The notes under the pieces were generated by a model. It worked only from the letters and a program-made list of their open reading frames with translations. It did not search any database and was not told the DNA's origin. The position numbers and the translations under genes are program-made. From Nematostella vectensis (taxonomy: Eukaryota; Cnidaria; Anthozoa; Actiniaria; Edwardsiidae): a DNA stretch of 64,000 bases. The DNA lies in contig NC_064038.1 in the NCBI RefSeq assembly GCF_932526225.1, positions 4,340,001-4,404,000 of the forward strand. The letters are read 5' to 3'. Positions 12,099-24,000 of the stretch are shown piece by piece; the first letter of the stretch is position 1, and each line of letters starts with the position of its first letter.

Positions 12099-14501
12099 AC
12101 TTTCAATGGAAATTGTAAATAATAGTTCGAGTTAGCGGAAGTTAAATTTCCAGTCGAACCTCTCTCCTCTCAAGCGCCCCTTGGACTTGGTCTAGTGACC
12201 CGCTTTATAAAGGTTGACCACTCATTAATTTCGCCCAAATTGTGTAAAACACGATCACTTGATCGTCTTGATAAAGCTCTACGGAGGGTTTGATTTATGG
12301 GGGATGTTCGATTTACCGAGGGTTGTTTTATCCGGATGCACGAGTTACTATTTCCAAGGTCAACACTTATAAGCTTGAGCTTCAAGCTAATACTCTTACT
12401 AGTTCCTGTAGTATTTCATTTCTCTTTCAGTTGCCTAGCTCACCTTACCTCGATTCCCAACCTACTTACCAAACCCTTGCAAAGATGCTGAGGTCATTTT
12501 TCTGCTCAATATTTTCTCACAGTCGTAGTCGGACTTGCCCAAGTTTTTTTCCTCTGATTGGCTGTGCCTTTTAGCAAAGGCACAATACCCGATTGGACCC
12601 TAACATGGGCTGTCGTACTTTTTCGCTAGACTGAAGCTACGTATATCCTCATTGACTCCAAAACCCTGACCACCATCCCCACCCCCACCCCCACCCTCCC
12701 CCCCCCCCCCCCCCCACCGTTAGAAATAAATTAACATTGCTAAAGCAAACTAATGGGAGTGTACCTGTTTTTCCAGTTCCCCTGCCCCGTTTTCCCGGAT
12801 ATTGTTTACAGCAAATCCTGTGCCTTTTCCTATTCCGCTCTTGTTAACATCAATCCCGTTTGTTTCGGTGTCAAAAGCCGAAGGCCGGTTTCCGTTTCAC
12901 CCCTCTAGTAGCCTGTAAGCGTTTCCAACACGAATTAGGAATTCACAATGCCCTCTGAGCGCGCTGACTAATAATAATAACAAGAAAAAGACTTATAATA
13001 ATAACAAGAACAAAAACAACAACAACAACAATAATGATTATGATGAATTACATTTCTATTGTGCAGTTTTAGATTTTCATCCTTGCTTCGAGCCGTGATG
13101 CATTTTTGCGGTAAAGAACTTTTATTTCGTTTTGCACCAGTCGATTTTAATGTGTTAATGGGCGTGGGACAAAAGGAAATTAAAGCGATATCATCTAGCT
13201 GTGGGTTTAATGAATCGATGGTAGACCACACTCAGCTAAGGAAATCCATCACAACCCCGCTTCAGAGTCCCACTCATTATACTCTCGCTAGTGTCAATTT
13301 CCCGCAGACCTCAACACACGATTAACTTAACTCTCGTGATATCAGCGGGCTCATATCGTAATCGCAATCGGTTGTATTATGTAGCGCTTGCGCAATCACC
13401 AGACCATGTTCAGTTCTCAAATATAGATCCTCGTTCGTCAAAATAGCGTTGACGTTGTCAATGAATACTCCCATCAATATTGATGAAGTAAATAAAATGT
13501 TCTGCTATTGTGTTCGCATACATAAGCGTAGTTTAGGGGCGTGGGAAAACTGTGAGAAGTTGGTGAGGTGTGGCGAACTGTTCTCTTTTTCACACACCCA
13601 TATAATCACTTTGTGCCCTCCATACTCGACAGATACGGAACAAGATAACACACCTATAATTACATTATGCTTAAAGATGCACCTCACATTCCTCTGTGAT
13701 AAAGCATTAACGCACATTAGAGAGAGATCCCCTCTGGTCTAGACTGGCAGGAATGGTTGGGCGGGGTGTCGGGCCGTTATGCATTATACTTTCCTTCTTC
13801 GGCTTTTCGCGTATTAATCGCTTGCGAGCATAGATGGGTCAACTAAGATTGGGATTCAACAATCTATTTACAGACTTTTATCCTTATACGTATTGATAGT
13901 ATTTGTATCGAGGGGATTTGGTGTGCGCCGAAAATATGTGATATGTTAATAACCGTTTATGCCTGTTTTTGTCCTTCGTTACCAACGTTGCAGAGAAGGC
14001 GGTTCTCCTTAGTGTTTCCTCATTTTAAAGGGTAGTTGGAAACCTGCTAAACCTTGCCATTTCTTGACAAAGGGATACTAAAATATTGATGATTCGATCA
14101 TAATCGCAACCGTTTGGTGCTGCAATAAAGCTGTACATGGAGTGTATACTCCTTTCATTGTTTGACCTCATTCACTTAGTACCGGCCATTCACACAAACA
14201 TGTCAGCAAGCGGTCAGTAAATGCATCGCCCTATCAAAATATTTACAATATTAATTCAATTCTTTGAGCACACATCCAAACGCATTATTACATTCGTTCG
14301 TTAATGGATTACCTGTACTTAGATCTAATCCTGAATAGCAATAAATCCGATTAAGGAATGGAAGAGATTATGTGCGACTTTAAGTATTATGTCTTTCACC
14401 GGAGCGCCATCTTGTGAGGTTGAAATCAGTATGCAGTACTATTGTTTGGTTCTATTGCGTGACTGTCTATTCCGTGACTGTTGTGATTGCGTTATTCCCA
14501 G

Positions 14502-14911
14502 GTCATAACATCTGATGAAATAATTTCCAGTGACGAAATCCCCAAGGGGGAGGTAGACTTTGTATCAGAGTGGTCTCCTTGGAGCCCTTGTTCTCGCACA
14601 TGTGGGACGGGGATATCATTCCGTGGGAGACGATGTAACAGGTATGACGTCACACTCATGTTGAGAAACACCAGGCAACACTCATGACTGAAGCTCTAGG
14701 CCCTAACAATAACGGTTTAATAATAGTTGACTGCGGTCGAAGTAGATATGATTCAATTTTTATCATTATTATTGCTATTCCCAAAACTGCCTCGAATGGT
14801 TAAGCATTTTTGAGGCGAAGCCTTGATATCATGTTTACGTGGCGTCTCTTATACAGGGACCGAAGTCCATGCACACAGTACCCACGCCAACATCGCACGT
14901 GTAACAACGAG
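14502..14911 (+). CDS. ADAMTS-like gene exons 1-2: first TSP1 repeat
   Basis: Exons 14502-14641 and 14857-14911 (phase 2 junction) encode an acidic lead-in and then one thrombospondin type 1 repeat. The WSPWSPCSRTCGTG signature, an Arg-rich strand RGRRCNR, and the continuation SPCTQYPRQHRTCNNE across the intron are visible. Layered Trp/Arg residues and the Cys pattern are intact. TSP1 repeats like this are usually C-mannosylated and O-fucosylated (the CSRTCG site), which fits a secreted protein. Confidence 0.85.
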
Positions 14912-17900
14912 GTATGTATAGTGTATTTGTATATGTGTATAGATGTGTAAATAATGTATTTGTATATGTGTATAGATGTGAAAATAATGTATTTGCAGAT
15001 AAGAAGGAACCACGAGAGTCCGTGATCAGCCATATCACGCGTGTACATCACGTGCGCGCACATTAGTCAAGCCCCTGACACGGGTCTTGTGCTGTAGCCA
15101 TGTCCAATAGAAACCCCAAGTTTAGTGATCAGCATTATCGCGTGTACATCACGTGCGAGCACGTAAGCTCAGCTTCTGACACGGGTCTTGTGCTGTAGCC
15201 ATGTCCAATAGGAACCCCGAGTTTAGTGATCAGTATTATCACGTGTACATCACGTGCGCGCACGTAAGCTCAGCTTCTGACACGTGTCTTGTGCTGTAGC
15301 CATGTCCAATAGGAGCCCCGAGTTTAGTGATCAGCATTATCACGTGTACATCACGTGCGCGCACGTAAGCTTAGCTTCTGACACGTGTCTTGTGCTGTAG
15401 CCATGTCCAATAGAAACCCCAAGTTTAGTGATCAGCATTATCACGTGTACATCACGTGCGCGCACGTAAGCTCAGCTTCTGACACGTGTCTTGTGCTGTA
15501 GCCATGTCCAATAGGAGCCCCGAGTTTAGTGATCAGCATTATCACGTGTACATCACGTGCGCGCACGTAAGCTCATCTTCTGACACGTTTCTTGTGCTGT
15601 AGCCATGTCCAATAGGAGCCCCGAGTTTAGTGATCAGCATTATCACGTGTACATCACGTGCGCGCACGTAAGCTCATCTTCTGACACGTTTCTTGTGCTG
15701 TAGCCATGTCCAATAGGAGCCTCGAGTTTAGTGATCAGCATTATCACGTGTACATCACGTGCGCGCACGTAAGCTTAGCTTCTGACACGTGTCTTGTGCT
15801 GTAGCCATGTCCAATAGGAGCCTCGAGTTTAGTGATCAGCATTATCACGTGTACATCACGTGCGCGCACGTAAACTCCGCTTCTGACACGTGTCTTGTGC
15901 TGTAGCCATGTCCAATAGGAGCCTCGAGTTTCCGTGATCAGCAGTGCTCGAAAAATGACGCTTATCAACTAAAGTTCAACGGCACAGATGCCAAGTGGAA
16001 GTCACTACGAAGAGGTGAGATCATGCGATACAATACAAATTCGGGAATCGGAGTTCCATTGTAAGTTGAGGACAGATAATTTGAAGCAATTACAGTGAAA
16101 CTAACTTGAAATGGCTTTAAAACGTTCGGAGTGGCAAATTTTTAGTTTTATTTTACTCGGATAACACGAACTCTCCATTTTGAGTGAATTCGAGGTAACT
16201 AAGTTCCACCGAGATGCCGTAAAGCACGGATTTTTTACGTTTCTTTACACCTCCAGGTTCCACTAGGTGCCTACTGTACTGTTACCCTGTTGGTCAGCGG
16301 GTTACTTATTACTTTGGCCGAGCGAGAGATGGGACCAAATGTTCAGATTTCCCTCATAGCGTCTGTGTATTCGGAAAATGCACGGTGAGTGATACGTATT
16401 GTTTTCCCCTTATGTCTGTAGTGAGGTTTTGTGGATTCACTCGATATTTTTTACCTTATCGATGGAAGCAAGAGTGTGCTTTGTAATCAGTTATTGAATT
16501 TTAGTGGATCAATGGGAGTTATGAACGCTAGTCCAGCACTGGTCTCCTTCGCTGCTCGGTTTTCTGTGTGCTCGGTCTACCTGTGTGCCGCCGAATGGTG
16601 CGCTAGATACATAGGTGTAGATATGTACCAAGTCCTTTTTATTTGTTTTGCCATGCCCGAGTTTCAAATTATTGCATATTTTATTATAAATTTATAATTT
16701 ATTTTATTTTTTTTATTATAAATTTATAATTTATTTCATTTTTTATTATTATTTATTTCCTGCGTATCTATTTATCCCGACGTATCTATTTATCCCTGTG
16801 TATCTATTTATTCCTGTGGTTCGCAGCCTATAGGGTTTTTTGATTGCGTATTTATTTATCCCTGTGTATCTATTTATACCTGTGGTGCGCAGCCTGTAGG
16901 GTTATTTGATTGCGTATTTATTTATCCCGACGTATCTATTTATCCCTGCTTATCTATTTATCCCTGCTTATCTATTTATCCCTGCGTATCTATTTATCCC
17001 TTTGGTACGCAGCCGGTTGGATGCGATCGTAAACTTGGTACAGACCGGAAGTTCGATCAGTGCCAGGTTTGTGGAGGAGATGGCTCCTCGTGTGAACCCT
17101 TCGCGTCTTCAATCAACCGAGACGTCACCGCGGAGGAGAACAAGACAGGTCTGTGTAGCATGGGTAACGAATGGCTTAGCTGGTAGTGAGTAGATTGAGA
17201 TAATGTTACGTCAGTCGCGTGAAGCGTTTTCAGAGTTTGTGGAAAACTCTATATATAAACGCATCTTCAATTATATTTTATAACGCTGGGTTGTTATGTT
17301 TTCTTATGGTGATGGTAATGATGATCAATGGTAACTGATATACAAAGTTATGGGATATTGCAGTTGGACGGTGATCTAATGTTCCAAAGCTGACACTTGT
17401 GTTCTTATCATGATGTTGACTGGTGTTCATGTTGTTTTGTTCTAGGTTACTCGGAGCTCTTCACGATACCCAAAGCTGACACTTGTGTTCTTATCATGAT
17501 GTTGACTGGTGTTCATGTTGTTTTGTTCTAGGTTACTCGGAGCTCTTCACGATACCCAAGCGTGCCACCACGGTTCTTATAAGCGAGGGAACAGCGAGCT
17601 TTATAGGTACGCGGTCAACACTTACAAATACCTTTATGTTTTTCTCTTTTTTTTTATCTTATTTTCTTATTTTTTTTCATTATATTCTTCTTCTCTGCTT
17701 CCTTTTGATCACCATTACACATCACCACAACGCTATCATCATCATTTTCTTCTTTTTCTTTCTCGACAAAAATAATTTCCAAGCATTCTGAGCAGCAGCA
17801 AATAAGGTCACGTGCTAAGATACGGTCACGTGCCAAGGGAAAGTCACGTGCCAAGATAAGGTCACGTGCTAAGCATAAGGTCACGTGCCAAGGGAAAGTC

Positions 17901-20900
17901 ACGTGCTAAGATAAGGTCACGTGCTAAGATAAGGTCACGTGCTTCCGCAGCCATAAAGAGTCGTTCGGGGGAGTGGCTGATGAATGGTGATCACGTGGTT
18001 ACCAAGCCGGGGAGTCAGCGAACCGACGGAGTAGATGTCCGCTATACCCGTCTTCCTGACAACAAAACAGAGGCTGTGATGATTCTCGGTCCGACTACAC
18101 AGGAGCTTTACGTCATGGTAAGTCCCGAATACAATCAGCCTTGTTATTGGTTCTTTGTAACGTTGATCCTGATTGGTTCGTTTTTGCACGTCGTGATGAA
18201 CGCCCAAAACAATCCGCTTTGTTATTGTCATTGTAACGTTGATCCTGATTGGTTGGTCCTTTGTAACGTTTCGTTGTCATAGTAATTACAACAAATCGAG
18301 ATTTTTAGTTGATGTCTATATAACGCTGCTTCTGAATAGTTTTGTTCTTTTCTTATTTTTCTCGTTCTTGCTGTGGTCACGGTAATCACAATGCGTTGCG
18401 ATTCAACATTGGCATATTACAACCTGGATTTTAATTGGTAGTTTGGTGTAGGCCATTATGTTCCCATACAGCGCGCTTGAAAAACTGTTGTTTCTGATTG
18501 TTTTGTTTTCGTAGGGTTTGATTGTGAATAGCACATCACCAAAAGTAGAGTACGAATACTGGCTTCCGAAGGACAGACCGCCGACTACGATAGCACCTAT
18601 AACAGAACCGGTTGAGCCAGTCACTGAAGATTTAAAACCTGTCACAGAACCGGTTGAGCCAGTCACTGAAGATTTAAAACCTGTCACAGAACCGGATGAG
18701 CCAGTCACTGAAGATGTAAAACCTGTCACAGAACCGATTGAGCCAGTCACTGAAGATTTAAAACCTGTCACAGAACCGGTTGAACCAGTTACTGAAGAAC
18801 TAGTCACTGAAATTGCAGGGCCTTTCACTAAACCGATAAGTCTAGCCACTGAGTTTTTGAAACCTTCAACTGAACTTTTTGGACAGCTTACTGAAAGTGT
18901 TAAGCCATTTACGTCAGGTGTTCGAGTCACAAAAGCTGTGAATTGGGAAGATGCTGGTCCAATTACACAACGCGTACAATATACTGGCAAGACCACGGGA
19001 ATACTTCAATCAGTTACAACTAGTCAACCTAAATACAATGTTAATTCTTCCATCGCTCTTGTAACTAGATCCACTTTTCTTTCTTTAAAGTCAATATCTG
19101 CGGAGCACAGTATTGCTTCTCAGTCAGCACAGGTTACTGCAACGAGAAAAACGCCATCAATAACTACTAAAGCACATAGTATTGCTACTCCAACTGTTTT
19201 GGTATCTTCGCCGGAGACGGTGCGCCCTGAGGTAATGAAGACGTCAGCTTTCTACTCGAATGAAAGCCGCGTTCTTCCATCAATTACAGCATTACCAAGT
19301 TTTAAAGGATCTGCTAAAAGTAGAACTGAGAAACGCCGTAATAGCTCTAAAGTGTTGCCAAGTTTAGTATTGTATTCCTTATCTACGTCGAATGTATCAG
19401 TAGATAGGTCTTTGTCACAAGCTGTAACACCAACATCTCGACTGCTGAGGACAGTGACGAATATCCCAAGTGATGGACAAAGCAAAATTGGGGAAACGTC
19501 CACGTCTTACGTATCTTCATTGACGTCTGAGGTCGATTCCAGTGATCACACTATTAAAGTCAGCTCCTCTAAAACAGAGGACAAAGGTTATTCAGTTAGA
19601 ACAGTGGGGACTACTCTCCCCATAGTAAAATCCGGTGCCACTTTAAGTACGCCGTCTAATTATGAATCTGTGACTGCGTCACAAAAGGTCTTATATACAA
19701 TGTCGGCAGTGAGATCCAAGTCGTCTGAGTCTGGTGGAAAAACAAAACAGACTCCGAGCTCTGTTAACGCATCCACAAGTATTAGTACTGGAAGTAAATT
19801 AGGAATGGCTTCTGTACAAGGCAAACAATCTACTTCACTGCCCATGTTACCTTCAGTATCAACGTTAACCTTTGGGGATAGTGTCACAGAAACAGCATCG
19901 AGTAGACTGCCTACAAAGCTAGGCGTCGTTGCATCTAGAGCAGAAGCTTCCACTAAAGAGATAAAACAGCAAAGATCTTCAATCGTTACGTCCATATCGC
20001 CGACTAGGACAACTGAAAAACTTGAAACAATGCCGTCGTCAACAAAAGGAACACAGGGATTGCTCCATACGACTGAGCTTCCAACTTCAAAGGCTGAATC
20101 AGGCACAGCCGCCACTAGTACAGACGAGAGGACAACAACTTTAAAACCAGGTAAAGGATGAGATTCTTGACTTTGCGTAATGTTGCCTCGTTAGTAATGA
20201 TATAAAATGAAAAGTTATACCAAAACATTTGTTTTATTGTCCGAAGTTGAAATACCCTTGGTATGTTGCCATTTCTTATAACAGTAGTACTTCTTACTCA
20301 ACAATAAATAGTGAATGGCCATAGCTTGAAATTGTTGCCAGGGAATGGGGGAAGGCGTGTTTCGTTTAGATAAGGCTCTACTTTTCAAATGTTGTAGGTT
20401 TTATTCTAGAGCTCCAAGAAGGTCGAGTTTAAGAGACTATATAATCAGTTGAGCATCTTTTTTTTAAATGATTGTGCTCGTAGGCCGTCCTAGGTTGACG
20501 AAACAAACCGATAAAGATGTATCCGATTTTGGCGTACAATACCTGATTAAACATTACGGCACAGAAAACTCTTGAAGCAAAAAAAAAAAAAAAAGACATT
20601 CATCCCTCCTTTTTTCCCCTCTACAGTTTTTCCCACCACTGAGTTCATGCCTTGGGGAGCATGGACGGCCTGCTCGACCTCTTGCGGAGGCGGCTTCCGA
20701 GTTCGCGCAAGAACCTGCCTTCGTAGACCTGATGGACTGTGCCTTAGCGACGAAACACAAGTCAAACCATGTAACACTCTTCCATGCCGCCTTGTCGACA
20801 AGACTTGGAGCACGTGGGGACCCTGGGCAGGATGTACAGTAAGCTGTGGGGGAGGGGCACGAGTGAGGTTCAGGATTTGTCAGAGTGCAACCAAGACTCG

Positions 20901-21064
20901 TGTTCGCTCAGGCTGTCCTGGACGGAGCTACGAAGTTAGGTCTTGCAATACTGATATATGCGCTTCGAGAAGCCGTGTAGAGCCATCATCATCTAAGAAA
21001 CAAACACTTTTATCATCATCTATGTCGTCTTCGTTGCGGACATCATCATCACCACCACAACCAT

Positions 21065-21095
<31 letters not shown>

Positions 21096-24000
21096 ATCAT
21101 TAAGAACTTTTACAGTATCGCCATTGTTATTCTCATCACCATCATCGTCGTCATTATCAGCAAAAGTGTCAGTGATGCAATCTTCTTCACCAGTAACGGT
21201 TGCTCCATCAATGAGGACCTCATCAACACCACTGCTCTCTTCGTCTAACATTCAAAAATTTACTACTGAAACAATCTCAAATAACAGAAAGACCTTAAAC
21301 CTCATTTTAACATCGACACCATCATTGACATCAACTGTTATTTTATCCGTGTTGCACTCGTATGCAAGCGTACATTCCAGCCAAAGTCAGATCTACGTCT
21401 CACCTTCAAGTCAGTATATCGAAATATCTAGTGCAAAGATAAACGAGCTAACATCAACAAAGAGACAAGTCACTACGAGAATGGAAACAGTCACCAAAGA
21501 AGCAACGGCCACCATAGACCCAAGCACTACTCCCAAAGAAGACGCCACATATGTAGCTATAGCTAAAAATACTAATGCTACTAATAACCCTACCACCGAG
21601 AATACAACTATCACTACTTCCGAGCCTACAACCATGGAAGCCATTACTACTACCAAACCTTTAACAGAGGACAACTCTTCCACCACAACCATACCAATTA
21701 CCACTGAAACAACAAACACAGTCATGCTAACCACCAAGAAAGCAACTATCACAGCTAAACCTACCGCAACTGAAGCAATTATTACACCCGGACCGACCAC
21801 CACAGGAGCAGTCACCCCCACTCAAGTTACGATCACGGCAGTAAAAAACACAGTCAAACCAATCCCCATGGAAGCTACTACAGCCGGACCAACGACCACC
21901 GAAGCAATTATTACAGACAAGCCTACCACCACGGAAGCAACTGCTATATCCATACCAACCCCTTTTGACGCAACTACTACAGGCAAACTAACCACCACGG
22001 AAGAAACTACCACTACCCAACCTTCTACCTCGGAGGCAACTACTGCATCAATAACACCCACCACTGAAGTCAATATTACACTCAATCCTACCACCACGGA
22101 AGAAACTGCTACAGTCAAGCCTACCACCAAGCAAGCAACTACCAATGCCGACCCTACCACCAATGAAGCAACTACTTCAGCTAAACCTACCACCACGGAA
22201 GCAACTACTACAACTACAGCTACACCTACCACGACAGAAACAACTACTACAACTAAACCTACCACAACGGAAGCAACTTCTACAGCCAAACCTACCACCA
22301 CGGAAGCAACTACTACAGCCAAACCTACCACCACGGAAGCAACTACTACAGCCAAATCTACCACCAATGAAGCAACTACTTCAGCTAAACCTACCACCAC
22401 GGAAGCAGCTACTACGGCTACACCTACCACGACAGAAACAACTACTACAACTAAACCTACCACAACGGAAGCAACTTCTACAGCCAAACCTACCACCACG
22501 GAAGCAACTACTACAGCTAAACCTACCACCACGGAAGCAACTTCTACAGCCAAACCTACCACCACGGAAGCAACTTCTACAGCCAAACCTACCACCACGG
22601 AAGCAACTTCTACAGCCAAACCTACAACCATGGAAGCAACTACTACAGCTAAGCCTACCACCACGGAAGCAACTACTACAGTTAAACCTACAACCATGGA
22701 AGCAACTACTACAGCTAAACCTACCACCATGGAAGCAACTTCTACAACCAAACCTACAACCATGGAAGCAACTACTACAGCTAAACCTACCACCATGGAA
22801 GCAACTTCTACAACCAAACCTACCACCACGGAAGCAACTAGTACAGTTAAACCTACCACCACTAAAGCAACTACTTCAGCTAAACCGACAACCACAGAAG
22901 CAACTACTACAGCTAAACCTACTACGACAGAAACAACTACTACAACTAAACCTACCACTGCGGAAGCGACTACTACAGCTAAACCTACCACCACGGAAGC
23001 AACTACTACAACTAAACCTACCAATGCGGAATCAACTACTACAGCTAAACCTACCACCATGGAAGCAACTACTACAGCTAAGCCAACCACCACGGAAGCA
23101 ACTACTACAGCCAAACCTACCACCACGGAAGCAACTTCTACAGCCAAACCTACCACCACGGAAGCAACTTCTACAGCCAAACCTACCACCACGGAAGCAA
23201 CTACTACAGCTAAACCTACCACCACGGAAGCAACTTCTACAGCCAAACCTACCACCACGGAAGCAACTTCTACAGCCAAACCTACCACCACGGAAGCAAC
23301 TTCTACAGCCAAATCTACCACCACGGAAGCAACTACTACAGCTAAACCTACCACCACGGAAGCAACTTCTACAGCCAAACCTACCACCACGGAAGCAACT
23401 TCTACAGCCAAACCTACCACCACGGAAGCAACTACTAAAGCTAAACCTACCACCACGGACGAAAATACTACAACCAAACCGGCAACCACGGAAGCAACTA
23501 CTACAGCTAAACCTACAACTACGGAAGCAACTACTTCAGCTAAACCTACCACCACGGACGAAAATACTACAACCAAACCGGCAACCACGGAAGCAACTAC
23601 TACAGCTAAACCTACAACTACGGAAGCAACTACTTCAGCTAAACCTACCACCACGGAAGCAACTACAGTTAAACTTACCACTACGGAAGCAACTACTACA
23701 GCAAAGCCTACCACCACGGACGAAAATACTACAACTAAACCGGCAACTACGGGAGCAACTGCTTCAACTAAACCTACCACTACGGAAGCAACTACTACAG
23801 CTACACCTACCACTACGGAAGCAACTACTACAACTAAACCGGTCACCACTACGTCAGGTTTGTATGGTATCACCGTTTGTATTAATTTTTTATATAGTTT
23901 AATTAATACATTTTTCCTTGCAGCCCCATGTGCCCCGTGTAATCTAAACCAGCGCACTCTCGAGAGGGGATATTGCACGAGTGATGTGGGTACGTAGAAC

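Larger units (their letters stand above)
6860..14501. other. Long gene-poor stretch upstream of the ADAMTS-like gene
   Basis: The stretch contains the dehydrogenase 3' UTR (AATAAA 7116-7121), GC-rich and poly-C tracts, one possible coding exon (8870-9136), a minisatellite (about 11140-11640), two MITE-like elements (11651-11783 and 11935-12098) and a poly-C tract near 12698. The remainder, including 9137-11130 and 12110-14500, shows no exon I can support. Some or all of it is probably 5' intron of the gene that starts at or before 14502. Confidence 0.5.

Noticed and set aside
15020-15941. Regularly spaced repeats suggesting a CRISPR array
   Set aside because: The whole 101-bp unit is conserved, with no short repeat/unique spacer structure, in an animal intron.
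18403-18996. 197-codon minus-strand frame with SVTGSTGSVTG repeats
   Set aside because: Antisense of the EPVEPVTEDLKPVT coding repeat of exon 8.
22145-23902. 585-codon plus-strand frame (KQLLQLNLPPR repeats)
   Set aside because: An alternative frame of the same 33-bp minisatellite. The TTEAT frame joins correctly to TSP1 and NTR exons; this one joins to nothing.
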